A stretch of DNA of 49,021 bases. Source: Acidobacteriaceae bacterium. GTDB lineage: Bacteria; Acidobacteriota; Terriglobia; Terriglobales; Acidobacteriaceae. The notes below the pieces were generated by a model. It saw only the letters and a list, made by a program, of their open reading frames with translations, searched no databases and was not told the DNA's origin. Both the position numbers and the translations under genes were made by a program. The stretch's first letter is position 1. The number at the start of each line of letters is the position of its first letter. The stretch covers positions 1 through 49,021 of the forward strand of contig PLFY01000183.1 of the NCBI GenBank assembly GCA_003138365.1, written 5' to 3'. This document shows positions 35,126-43,164 of this stretch, one piece after another.

Positions 35126-37312
35126 ATGTTTTTGTTCCCAACTCGCAAATCCTTCCGCGCCGGGTTAATCGCCGGCGCTGCCCTGGTTTTGAGTACAGGC
35201 TTCAACCTTCCCTACGCTGTGGCGCAGGATTCCCACGCCGCAGCGACGCCGGAGTCGGCGACGACGAATGCGTCCGATCGCGCGGGCCTGGATCGCGCGG
35301 ACCTGGATCGCGCGCACATGGAAGATCTGCTTCGAGGGCTCAATCGCGGCCATATGATCGGCCAGGTTGCGGTTGCGCCGGACGGTGAGCGGCTGGCGTG
35401 GATTCAGATGGCGAAGGAGGGAGTCGAGATTCGTGTGGCTCCGCTCGGCGATCTGGCCAGGAGCGAGAGGGTGACGGCGGCGGCCAAGCCGGAGCAACAC
35501 TGCCACGAAGGCGAGATCGTCTGGTCGCCGAACTCGAAGACGCTTGCATTCTTTTCCGACTGTGCGCGGCCGAGCGAACAGACGGATTTGTATGTTGCGC
35601 AACTGGACGGCAAGCCCGCGTGGCGGCTGACCGCTTTGAAGGGCTATGTGCAAGCGCCGGCATTTTCGCCGGATGGAACCAAAGTGGCCTTCTTATATGT
35701 AGAGGGGGCGACACGGGCGGCCGGGGCACTGGCGGCGATGAAGCTGCCGTCTGGAGTGATCGGCGAGGATGGGGTCGAGATTCAGCGGATTGCCGTGGCC
35801 CAGGTGAATGCGGCGAAGCCCACCGTTCCCCAAATGGTCACGCCGGCCAATCTGCATGTTTACGAGTTCGACTGGTCGCCAGACTCGAAGTCTCTTGCCT
35901 ATGTGGCCGCCGATCCGCCGGGAGAGAACAACTGGTGGGTTGCGAAGTTATACACCCAGTCGTTGGACGGCGCGGGCGTGGCAAAGGCGATTCTAGCGCC
36001 TGCGGAGGTTTCCGGGCCTTTGCATGGATTGCAGATCGCGGTGCCGCGGTGGTCGCCGGACGGCAAGGTCATAGCTTTCATCGGCGGGCTGATGAGCGAC
36101 CAGGGCGCGACCGGCGGCGACGTCTGGATCGTCTCCGCCAATGGGGGGCAGCCGCAAGACCTGACGCCGAAGCGGGCCACTTCGCCGGCCTGGATCGAAT
36201 GGGACGGCAACGAACACATCTACATGACTGAGCTGGCTGGCGGCAACTGCCAGCTTGTGCGTTTCCGGCTTCCGGGCGATCGGACCAAGGAGAGCGCAAG
36301 CACCAGCTTTGCCGCGCCCGTGTTTAGCATTCCAGGCGGCGTCGGCGATGGGCGCCTGGAGCTGAGCCTGTCCGCCACGGCGGACCACTCCCTGTTCGTT
36401 TTCCGCGCCAGCACCTTCGACCACCCAATGGAAATCTATGCAGCCAAGCTGGAGGGGCTGCATTTTCCTGGATTGGAGGGCTTGACCCAACTTTCGCATC
36501 TGAACGACGGCGTGGAACCGGCCTGGGGCAAATCCGTGTCGTTGAGCTGGAAGAGCGATTCGTTTCAGGTCCAGGGCTGGCTGATGCTGCCCAAAGACTA
36601 CGATCCGGCGAAAAAGTATCCACTCATCGTCGAGGTCCATGGCGGTCCGGCAGCGGCGGAAATTGCCCATTGGGGCGGAGGCGGAGGCTTGAGCGCAGCG
36701 GCTTTCTCGGCACTGGGCTACTTTGTGTTGCAGCCCAATCCGCGCGGCAGCTATGGACAGGGCGAGGAGTTTACTCAAGCCAACCGCAAGGATTTCGGCT
36801 ATGGGGACCTGCGCGACATTCTTGCTGGGGTAGACGCGGTCGAGGCCAGGTACCCGGTGGACCCCGGCCGCGTGGGCCTTACTGGCTGGAGCTACGGCGG
36901 GTTCATGACCATGTTTGCGGTTACCCAGACGCAGCGATTCAAGGCCGCGGTTGCCGGCGCAGGCATCTCCGATTGGCAGAGCTACTACGGAGAGAACTCG
37001 ATCGACCAGTGGATGACGCCGTACTTTGGAGCCTCGGTATACGACGATCCGGCGGTTTACGCAAAGAGTTCGGCCATCAACTTTATCAAGCAGGCGCGAA
37101 CCCCCACGCTCATCGTTGTGGGCGACCGGGACGGCGAATGCCCGGCGCCGCAATCGTACGAATTCTGGCATGCGTTGCGCGACCGGCACGTGCCGACGCA
37201 ACTGGTGGTCTATCCCAACGAAGGGCACGGGTTTGTGGATCCGGCGCATCGGCGCGACGTCATGGAACGCGCCGTCGAGTGGTTTCAGCAGTTCATGCCG
37301 CCGGGCGAGTGA
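35126..37312 (+). CDS. S9 family prolyl oligopeptidase-like peptidase, exported
   Basis: 728 residues from ATG 35126 (an upstream in-frame TTG adds two residues). Signal peptide FRAGLIAGAALVLSTGFNLP followed by AVAQ. A short Asp/Arg-rich stretch near residues 50-63 comes from a triplet-like repeat (DRAGLDRADLDRA). The middle is a PD40-type beta-propeller (AVAPDGERLAW, VWSPNSKTLAF, AFSPDGTKVAF, DWSPDSKSLAY, RWSPDGKVIAF). The C-terminal alpha/beta hydrolase has the triad S589 (GWSYGGFM), D669 (GDRDGECP) and H701 (NEGHGFVD), plus VHGGPAA for the oxyanion region. S9C-type enzymes cleave peptides or remove acylated N-terminal residues. Probably periplasmic. No operon partner. Confidence 0.92.
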   Translation: MFLFPTRKSFRAGLIAGAALVLSTGFNLPYAVAQDSHAAATPESATTNASDRAGLDRADLDRAHMEDLLRGLNRGHMIGQVAVAPDGERLAWIQMAKEGVEIRVAPLGDLARSERVTAAAKPEQHCHEGEIVWSPNSKTLAFFSDCARPSEQTDLYVAQLDGKPAWRLTALKGYVQAPAFSPDGTKVAFLYVEGATRAAGALAAMKLPSGVIGEDGVEIQRIAVAQVNAAKPTVPQMVTPANLHVYEFDWSPDSKSLAYVAADPPGENNWWVAKLYTQSLDGAGVAKAILAPAEVSGPLHGLQIAVPRWSPDGKVIAFIGGLMSDQGATGGDVWIVSANGGQPQDLTPKRATSPAWIEWDGNEHIYMTELAGGNCQLVRFRLPGDRTKESASTSFAAPVFSIPGGVGDGRLELSLSATADHSLFVFRASTFDHPMEIYAAKLEGLHFPGLEGLTQLSHLNDGVEPAWGKSVSLSWKSDSFQVQGWLMLPKDYDPAKKYPLIVEVHGGPAAAEIAHWGGGGGLSAAAFSALGYFVLQPNPRGSYGQGEEFTQANRKDFGYGDLRDILAGVDAVEARYPVDPGRVGLTGWSYGGFMTMFAVTQTQRFKAAVAGAGISDWQSYYGENSIDQWMTPYFGASVYDDPAVYAKSSAINFIKQARTPTLIVVGDRDGECPAPQSYEFWHALRDRHVPTQLVVYPNEGHGFVDPAHRRDVMERAVEWFQQFMPPGE

Positions 37313-37731
37313 GCCTACAGCGGTTCTCCAATGGCTCCGCGCCGAAACCACTGCCACCCTTCACTGAGCCGGCAGGAGCACCGGATTTGGAGAACCGCTT
37401 TATCCTGCTCCCCAACCGTGGTGGCTGGCGTCTATGGGAGCAACGGCTGTGTGAATCAGGTCCGGAGCATCGAGTCCGGCTCTTCCAGGCGGCCAACTGC
37501 CGGGGGGCAGCCGGTCCTGATACACTTTTCTTTGGAGTTTTGTAAGCGTGTTTCGCCGACCGGCTGCATGCGGCGCCGTACTGCCGGGAGCCGAGCGATT
37601 AAGCGGATGAGCGGATTTCGCCGGCTGCAGGCCACCCGGGGGCATGTTGGCGGGCCGCTATAACCCAATTTTTTCTTGACGTATTCCGAGAGACCGTTCC
37701 GCGGTTCGAAGAGGCGGGGCGGGGAGGATTC
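37313..37731. other. Intergenic region with an inverted repeat
   Basis: 419 bp without a credible gene. A perfect 13-bp inverted repeat, agcggttctccaa (37319-37331) and ttggagaaccgct (37387-37399), starts 7 nt after the peptidase stop; it could be a long-loop terminator or a small element. Upstream of the next gene, ggggaggattc before ATG 37732 is a strong ribosome site. Confidence 0.5.
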
Positions 37732-40152
37732 ATGCGGCGGTTTTTGACGCTTGTTTGCTTGCTGTGCGTGGCCATTCCGGCCGGGATTTCGATCTCCGGC
37801 TGCACGCGCAATCCGGCGGCGGCCTATTGCAATGGCGTGGGCTATGGTTTGAAGACCACGGACGTGGCCTCCATCGTCCTGCAGCCGCAGACCACGGGCG
37901 TCTCCATTGCCTTTGGACAGACGCAGCAGTCGGCTGCGCCCACGGCCCAGACGTGCAAAGGCACCGATGCGGCGGTGACCACGTATACCTACGGCACCAC
38001 CAACAACCAGTTGGTTGACATCTCGCCCACCGGCAACATGTGCGCTGGAACATGGAACCGGAACACGGGCGGCGGGATCGCCAACTACACCTACTGCAAC
38101 CCGCCGAGTCCCCTGCCCTCGACCGGCGGCTTGCCCTACGGGACGGCGTACATCACCGCCTCTGCCGATTCGGTGACTTCCAATCCGGTGGAAATTTATG
38201 TCCACCCGCAAGTGACCTCAGTCACCCTGGCTCTGGCTGGCCAGCAGCAGTGCTATTCACAGGGCCAGTTGGAGCAGCTCGATGCGCAGGCATGCATCGT
38301 GGGCCCCAACAACAAGCAAGAGTTACTCTGCGCCCCGTCGACGGTCTCCAGCGCCAACTATGCCTGCCCGCTGCCGGCTGGCGTCAGCTCGGTCCCCAAC
38401 TGCTCGCTGCCTCTTGGCACACTCAGCTACCAGGTTGGCAGCTCAACCATCGCCTCGATCAATTCTGAGACCAACCAGATCACTGCCGAGCAGCCGGGCA
38501 CCACTGTAATCACTGCGTCGGTGGCTCTGTCGGGTTCATCGGCCGGCTACTTCTCCACCTGCCCGCCGGCATCGATCAACGTCACCCTGGCCAACGGCAA
38601 GACCTCCGGCACGATTACCCAAGGCGTTCAGCAGAATCTGATCACCCAGATTACTGACACCAACGGAGTCCTCCTCACCGGCATGACCCTGGACTACCAG
38701 TCGACCGAACCGATCGACATCAGCGCCGCTGCCGGCGGAGCCATCACTGCCAGCTTCCCGGGGGTTGCTTCCGTCTACGCAATCTGCCAGCCGCCCTCGT
38801 GCAACCAGGCTCCCATCAATGTGTTCGGCTTGTATGGCACCGGCCTGTCGATTGCATCGAACCCCGTCAACATTACTGTCCCCGGTACCGCCAGCGAATA
38901 CGTGTGGTTCGGTGCGCCCGGCCTGTCGCAGTACGTTGTTCCCGTGGAGCTGCTCACTGGCACGGTGGGCTCCCCGGCACGCCTGCCTTATGTGCCGAAC
39001 TCGATGGTGATGGACCAACTCGGCCAAAATCTTTACTTCGGCTCCACTCGTGAGTTGATGATTTACAGCACCTTCAGCAACACGCTCACCAAACAGGACA
39101 CAAGCGTTCCTGGCGTGGTGCTGGCCGTTGCGCCGAACAACCAGTCGCTCCTCATCAACGATCAGGTGCGCCAGGTCTTTTATCTCTATAGCTCATCCTC
39201 AGGGGTCACGGCATCTTTTGGCGGCGTAGGCAATGCTGCTTCCTGGTCCCCCGACGCGAAGACGCTTTACATCACTGACAGCGCAAGCCTCGGCGCCGGC
39301 CATAGCGACACCTTGTATGTCTACAACCAGGACACCGGTTTCACCAGTTACGATTTGAGCAAGACGACCGGCGGTTCACTGAGCCTGGCGATTACCATCC
39401 CCAGTGTGGGCGCGTACCTGAGCGGCAGCCCCAACTTCTCCACCGTGGCCCACACCTGGTGCCCCTCCGGCACGGTTGGGAACAACGCGAGCATCACCTT
39501 CTATCCCCAGGGAGATTCGGTAAACGCGCAGACCGATGTTCTGGCCGCCACCACGGATGGACAGCATATTCTGGGCGCGGCTCTCATCGGCGGCGGAGTT
39601 ACGCTCTCCGACATCGGAGTCACGATTCCGACTACACAGTGCCCAGGGGCTGGGACCAATACGCTCACACCACTCACCATTGCCCACACCCTCAATCAGA
39701 CGTCGCTTTCCAAGGTGAACGCTACCGCCGTCAATGCGGTGGTGACGTCGCCGGCTTCGAACCTGGCCTTCATTACCTACACCGGGTCCACGCCCGGAGC
39801 CTTGCTGCCCTACTATGTGCCGGTTACGGGCGGCGCAGCGGGCGCGGTGAACTATTTGACCCTGGGCGGAAGCGCGCCGTCGGCCATTACAGCCCCTTTG
39901 GCAGGCGCATTCAGTCCTGACAACTCGCTCTTCTTCGTCTCCACCGCGGGCGACAACCTGATCCACTACATCAGCGTGCCTCTGCTCTCCACCAATCCGG
40001 CGAAAGCCGACACGCAGCAGATTGCCCCCAACCTGCCGGCATGTACGCCCGTTACCGCCGGCGGCAACGACCCCGGATGCACGCTCACCACGCCGACTAC
40101 CAACCCGGTACCGGCAACGGTCATTACCGTGACTCCGCGCTCCACGACGTAA
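37732..40152 (+). CDS. Large surface lipoprotein with Ig-like and propeller regions, unknown function
   Basis: 806 residues. Lipoprotein signal FLTLVCLLCVAIPAGISISG with Cys24 (lipobox ISGC). The first 380 residues hold Ig-like strands of the bacterial BIG type (ITAEQPGTTVITASVALSGS, INVTLANGKTSGTITQG) and many cysteines (CNPPSP, CPPASI, CQPPSC) that could pair after export. From about 400 onward there are repeating propeller-like strands (LPYVPNSMVMDQLGQNLYFG, VLAVAPNNQSLLINDQVRQV, SWSPDAKTLYITDSA). The C-terminus is Thr/Pro-rich. Serine, threonine and glycine are abundant, as in secreted acidobacterial adhesion-type proteins. No catalytic motif is visible. The gene ends 21 nt before a strong terminator and appears monocistronic. 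Confidence 0.8.
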   Translation: MRRFLTLVCLLCVAIPAGISISGCTRNPAAAYCNGVGYGLKTTDVASIVLQPQTTGVSIAFGQTQQSAAPTAQTCKGTDAAVTTYTYGTTNNQLVDISPTGNMCAGTWNRNTGGGIANYTYCNPPSPLPSTGGLPYGTAYITASADSVTSNPVEIYVHPQVTSVTLALAGQQQCYSQGQLEQLDAQACIVGPNNKQELLCAPSTVSSANYACPLPAGVSSVPNCSLPLGTLSYQVGSSTIASINSETNQITAEQPGTTVITASVALSGSSAGYFSTCPPASINVTLANGKTSGTITQGVQQNLITQITDTNGVLLTGMTLDYQSTEPIDISAAAGGAITASFPGVASVYAICQPPSCNQAPINVFGLYGTGLSIASNPVNITVPGTASEYVWFGAPGLSQYVVPVELLTGTVGSPARLPYVPNSMVMDQLGQNLYFGSTRELMIYSTFSNTLTKQDTSVPGVVLAVAPNNQSLLINDQVRQVFYLYSSSSGVTASFGGVGNAASWSPDAKTLYITDSASLGAGHSDTLYVYNQDTGFTSYDLSKTTGGSLSLAITIPSVGAYLSGSPNFSTVAHTWCPSGTVGNNASITFYPQGDSVNAQTDVLAATTDGQHILGAALIGGGVTLSDIGVTIPTTQCPGAGTNTLTPLTIAHTLNQTSLSKVNATAVNAVVTSPASNLAFITYTGSTPGALLPYYVPVTGGAAGAVNYLTLGGSAPSAITAPLAGAFSPDNSLFFVSTAGDNLIHYISVPLLSTNPAKADTQQIAPNLPACTPVTAGGNDPGCTLTTPTTNPVPATVITVTPRSTT

Positions 40153-40173
40153 TCTCAAGACGATCAAGAGTGC

Positions 40174-40210
40174 AACAGAAAGGCCGGCTCCGCGCCGGCC
40201 TTTCTGTTTT
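40174..40210 (+). terminator. Strong intrinsic terminator
   Basis: Perfect 15-bp stem aacagaaaggccggc / gccggcctttctgtt, 5-nt loop tccgc, then tt. The A-rich left and T-rich right bases also suit bidirectional use. It closes the lipoprotein gene. Confidence 0.9.
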
Positions 40211-40228
40211 GCGGTGCTCTATTCGGGG

Positions 40229-40283
40229 CTCGCTGACTCGCTGACTCGCCGACCTGCTGACTCGCTAACCCGCCGCCTCGCTG
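40229..40283. repeat. Degenerate octamer tandem repeat (cgctgact-type)
   Basis: About six imperfect copies of an 8-9 bp unit, ctcgctga / ctcgccga / ctgctgac / ctcgctaa, just before the lumazine-synthase fusion gene. Same style as the heptamer tracts elsewhere in the window, with a different unit. Confidence 0.65.
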
Positions 40284-40314
40284 CTCCCCCGCTTCCGCAC
40301 GATAGAATCAAACC

Positions 40315-41199
40315 ATGATCAAGGGGATCTCGATTCTTCGTCCCGCCGGCAGCGCAGCGGCTTATGACCGGCTGGCGCGATTCTTTTCGGCGCTGGGGTT
40401 TGAACCGGGCAGGGGATGGGATGAAGAGAACAGTCACGGCGCAGCGTTCCTGGCGCCGTTGGGCAACCTTGAGATTGTCGACGGCGAATTCCCTTCGACA
40501 GCCGATTTGCTGGTGGAAGTGACCGCGCTCGATGCCGTCTATCAGGCTGCCGAGAGCTGGCTGCGCGCCGAAGGCGGCGATGCAGCCGTTGCCCGCCTCA
40601 CCGCCATCACTGAAACTCACTGGAGGGCGCGCATCTTTACCGTCGAGCCGGAGCCGGGGTTTGCGTGCAGCTTCTGGGCCTGGGCAGATCCGCTGCGGGC
40701 CAAGCCGCTGGCCGTCGAGGGCGACCTCTCCGCCGCGGGCATGAAGTTTGCCATTGTGGTTGCGCGCTGGAATGCGGTGATCACCGAACGGCTGCTCGAA
40801 GGCGCGCTGGACGCTCTGCTGCGCAGCGGCGCAAAGCGGGCTGAAATTGAAGTCGTCCGCGTTCCCGGCGCATGGGAGATTCCGGCAGCGGCGCGGACAG
40901 TTGCGAATCTGGGCCACGTAGACGCCATCATCAATCTTGGCTGCCTTCTGCGCGGCGAGACCGCCCATTACGAGGCCATCTACAATGAAGTGGCGCGCGG
41001 CATAGGCCAGTCGCAGCAGGAGACCGGTATTCCCCACAGCTTTGGCGTGCTTACATGCGAAACTCTGGAACAGGCGCTGAACCGGGCAGGCATCAAGGCC
41101 GGGAACAAGGGCTTCGAGGCTGCCGTGGCGGCCATCGAGATGGTGAGTTTGCGCCGCAAGCTGCTTCAAGCTGAGCTGCCCCAAGGCGGCCCGGCTTGA
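40315..41199 (+). CDS. ribH: VOC-domain / 6,7-dimethyl-8-ribityllumazine synthase fusion
   Basis: 294 residues, against about 155 for ordinary RibH. Residues 140-285 are lumazine synthase, the penultimate riboflavin step, joining the ribityl-pyrimidinedione with a 4-carbon phosphate: MKFAIVVARWNAVITERLLE, RVPGAWEIPAAARTVA, the loop GCLLRGETAHYEAIYNEVAR with the expected His, GIPHSFGVLTCETLEQA and GNKGFEAAVAAIEM. The Trp-Asn near residue 150 replaces the commoner Phe-Asn. Residues 1-130 form a glyoxalase/VOC-type domain (LARFFSALGFEPGRG, AFLAPLGNLEIVDG, ETHWRARIFTVEPEPGF) of unknown job. The RibH start is an in-frame Met at about 142, so separate expression is possible but no ribosome site stands out there. 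It is coupled to nusB. Confidence 0.9.
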   Translation: MIKGISILRPAGSAAAYDRLARFFSALGFEPGRGWDEENSHGAAFLAPLGNLEIVDGEFPSTADLLVEVTALDAVYQAAESWLRAEGGDAAVARLTAITETHWRARIFTVEPEPGFACSFWAWADPLRAKPLAVEGDLSAAGMKFAIVVARWNAVITERLLEGALDALLRSGAKRAEIEVVRVPGAWEIPAAARTVANLGHVDAIINLGCLLRGETAHYEAIYNEVARGIGQSQQETGIPHSFGVLTCETLEQALNRAGIKAGNKGFEAAVAAIEMVSLRRKLLQAELPQGGPA

Positions 41200-41615
41200 G
41201 CGCCGGACCGCGCCGCAAGTCGCGCGAGCTGGCCATGCAGATGCTCTTTCAGGCCGACATCGGCAAGCAGACGCCCGACCAGGTGCGCGCCACTTTCTGG
41301 AAGGCCGGCGACGAAGTCGAACCGGAAGTCCGCGGTTTTGCCGAGGATCTGTTCAGAGTGGCTGTCGCCCACCAGGAGAAGATCGACGACCTCATCGTAG
41401 CCAACTCCAAGCACTGGCGGCTGGAGCGCATGCCGGCGGTGGATCGCAACCTGCTGCGCATGGCCGTCGGCGAGATGCTGGGCTTCAAGGGCACACCCTT
41501 TCCCATCGTCATCAACGAGGCCCTCGAGATTGGCCGCCGCTTCTCCGCCCCCGAGTCCATCAACTTTCTCAACGGCATGTTGGACGCGATTGCGCGCAGT
41601 TTGATCGGGAAGTAA
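41196..41615 (+). CDS. nusB: Transcription antitermination factor NusB
   Basis: 139 residues, all-helical RNA-binding partner of NusE (S10) in rRNA antitermination. It starts with TTG whose last two bases begin the TGA stop of the upstream fusion (overlap ttga), indicating translational coupling. Family marks are RRKSRELAMQMLFQADIG, RFAEDLFRVAV-like helix, RLERMPAVDRNLLRMAVGEM and PFPIVINEALEIGRRFSAPE, then INFLNGMLDAIAR. The ribH-nusB order is common in bacteria. It is convergent with the parE-like toxin gene 34 nt away. Confidence 0.95.
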   Translation: MSAGPRRKSRELAMQMLFQADIGKQTPDQVRATFWKAGDEVEPEVRGFAEDLFRVAVAHQEKIDDLIVANSKHWRLERMPAVDRNLLRMAVGEMLGFKGTPFPIVINEALEIGRRFSAPESINFLNGMLDAIARSLIGK

Positions 41616-41648
41616 GTCGCTTTAACTGATCGATGCTGGCGATGGCTT

Positions 41649-41954
41649 CTAATGAACTCGCTGACGCAGGAACGATGGAATGTCTCGCGAGCCTTGGGTC
41701 ACAGCAACAATTTCGACTCTTTCGTTTCGAACGCGGTAGAGAATGAGATACGCGGCGACCGGCCAGAACAGTACGGGGCAGTCGGTAAGGTCTTTCCGCT
41801 TATGCCCAATGCCTGGGTTGCAGGCAAGCGACTCGAATGCGTCGAAGAGTTTACCTATCCAGCGGTCGGCGGCGTTGACGCTGTCCTGGGCGATGAATGC
41901 CCAAATCTCGTCCAGATCCAGCTCCGCGTCGATGCTGAGTACATATTCCTTCAC
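41649..41954 (-). CDS. parE: ParE/RelE-type toxin
   Basis: 101 residues of the ParE/RelE toxin superfamily. YVLSIDAELDLDEIWAFIAQ opens with the usual pair of helices, followed by ADRWIGKLFDAFESLACNPG, GHKRKDL, the core strands VLFWPVAAYLILYRV, and VEIVAVTQGSRDIPSFL. ParE toxins inhibit gyrase, RelE toxins cut mRNA; the relatively long helical N-terminus and context favour ParE. The start overlaps the antitoxin stop by 4 nt (atga). Second gene of the parD-parE pair. Confidence 0.9.
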   Translation of the reverse strand: MKEYVLSIDAELDLDEIWAFIAQDSVNAADRWIGKLFDAFESLACNPGIGHKRKDLTDCPVLFWPVAAYLILYRVRNERVEIVAVTQGSRDIPSFLRQRVH

Positions 41955-42217
41955 GCGCTGAGCTTTCTCCGCTCACGGGACTTTTGCTCAAAGCGTTGCC
42001 GCGCCGCGTCCGGCTTCACGTGCTCTCCACGGTCGAGCGAGGCCAGCCTTGCGCCAAGCTCGTGGTTGAAGGCGGCAATCTGCGCAGTCCGGGCGTTATC
42101 ATGTTCTTCGAGCAAACGAAGGGCCTCGCGAACGACCTCGCTAGCCGAGTTGTAGCGGCCGGATTCAACTTTGCCAGCGACGAATTTGTCCAGTTCGGGG
42201 GTCAGCGAAACATTCAT
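41951..42217 (-). CDS. parD: ParD-type ribbon-helix-helix antitoxin
   Basis: About 88 residues from ATG 42217, with GAGGT 8 nt upstream (ATG 42232 adds five residues). MNVSLTPELDKFVAGKVESG and YNSASEVVREALRLLEEHD are the ribbon-helix-helix DNA-binding fold of ParD/CopG antitoxins. The charged C-terminal half (LASLDRGEHVKPDAARQRFE) is the toxin-binding part. It probably represses its own operon through the palindrome at 42230-42246, which overlaps the ribosome site. Confidence 0.9.
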   Translation of the reverse strand: MNVSLTPELDKFVAGKVESGRYNSASEVVREALRLLEEHDNARTAQIAAFNHELGARLASLDRGEHVKPDAARQRFEQKSRERRKLSA

Positions 42218-42229
42218 AGGGTATGACCT

Positions 42230-42246
42230 CACTATTCTCGATAGTG
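42230..42246. promoter_or_regulatory. Candidate ParD operator
   Basis: Inverted repeat cactat-tctcg-atagtg directly upstream of parD and touching its ribosome site. The place and size suit ribbon-helix-helix autoregulation. Direct binding is unproven. Confidence 0.55.
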
Positions 42247-42337
42247 GACTGAATAACAGGCTTTGTCAATCTCTGGCATTATCGATGGCGGAATCAGCTC
42301 TCTTTGCCTAGACAACAGGTCCCGCTGCAAAGATGCA

Positions 42338-42437
42338 CTACAACCGATCGAAGATTTCCCGGAAGTCCCAGACGCCGGATTTTCCGGCCAGCCATTCACC
42401 GGCGCGGACGGCGCCTGACGCGAAGCCTCGGCGGATT
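42338..42437 (-). pseudogene. Second copy of the dapB 3' end (about 33 codons, with stop)
   Basis: In-frame remnant that reads RRGFASGAVRAGEWLAGKSG then VWDFREIFDRL and stops. The intact dapB (43165 onward) ends RRCLAMGAVRAAEWLAGKQG then AWDFREIFDQL. A 26-bp stretch (gatcgaagatttcccggaag followed by tcccag) is identical in the two. The rest of the copy is clearly diverged, so it is not a recent tandem duplication. It abuts the stop of vapC. No promoter or start is present. Confidence 0.88.
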
Positions 42438-42830
42438 TCAGACCGCCGATTCAATGTCGGTTTGAGTGAAGTCGTTGCCTTTGAAAAGCAGAGGCTCGGC
42501 GCAGACCTTGGCCAGCGCGTAGGCGAAACAATCGCCGAAGTTGAGACCTGCCGGGTGGCGTTGGCCCTTTCCATAGATGTTGAATGCCTTGAGAGCGGCA
42601 CGCGCCTGTTGCTCCGTTACTGGAACGATTGAAATCCGCAGCGCGACGATCAGCTCCTCGATCAGTCTTTGGGGTCGGCCAACTTTGCCTCGGCGGAGGA
42701 CGATTCCGGTTTCGAGGAAGTTGGCGGCGGAGATGCGGCGCTCGGGTGAGCGGTGTATCGCTCGGAGGAAATCTGCGGCCTCGGGTTCATCGAGGAGGAT
42801 GGCGAGGAGCGCGGAGGAATCGATGACCAT
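42438..42830 (-). CDS. vapC: VapC-type PIN-domain toxin
   Basis: 130 residues, PIN ribonuclease of the VapC group. The acidic metal-binding set is present: D4 (MVIDSSAL), E40 (AANFLETG), a third Asp in NFGDCFAYALA and a fourth in FKGNDFTQTDI. VapC toxins usually cut tRNA or rRNA at one site. It lies 11 nt after vapB on the same strand. Its stop is followed at once by the dapB 3' remnant. Confidence 0.93.
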   Translation of the reverse strand: MVIDSSALLAILLDEPEAADFLRAIHRSPERRISAANFLETGIVLRRGKVGRPQRLIEELIVALRISIVPVTEQQARAALKAFNIYGKGQRHPAGLNFGDCFAYALAKVCAEPLLFKGNDFTQTDIESAV

Positions 42831-42841
42831 GTCGCGCCCGG

Positions 42842-43108
42842 CTAACGGGGAAGGCCTTCAGCGTCGTAGAGCTCGGCAGCGAGTTCGGCGCTGGTGGGGC
42901 CCTCCCACGGGCCGTAGCTGCGGATTCTAGCGAGCAGCTCTTCTACGGTTGGCTCGGGTTGCGGAGCGGGCTGGAGCCCGGCTACAGCTCGCTTTCGGTC
43001 AAGCTCCGCGCGCAAGGCACACGCAACAGCTTCATCGGGAGTGAGCCCGCTGAGGGAGGCCAGCGTGTATGCGAGGGCATCGGTTGCGGCGCTGGTTGCT
43101 AGAGGCAT
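42842..43108 (-). CDS. vapB: VapB-type antitoxin
   Basis: 88 residues. The N-terminal ATDALAYTLASLSGLTPDEA and VACALRAELDRKRAVAG resemble the short-helix VapB class of mycobacterial type rather than AbrB-type VapB. The C-terminus (VEELLARIRSYGPWEGPTSA) is the toxin-binding tail. GGAAGGAG lies 8 nt before the ATG. It precedes vapC as expected. Confidence 0.82.
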   Translation of the reverse strand: MPLATSAATDALAYTLASLSGLTPDEAVACALRAELDRKRAVAGLQPAPQPEPTVEELLARIRSYGPWEGPTSAELAAELYDAEGLPR

Positions 43109-43164
43109 GGACGGCTCCTTCCTGTCCTATGGTGCTACGAGTGGCCTGTGGATGCAAGCTCCGG

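Noticed and set aside
35993-37357. Long open frame opposite the S9 peptidase
   Set aside because: Antisense shadow with low-complexity Arg/His-rich translation and no recognised domain.
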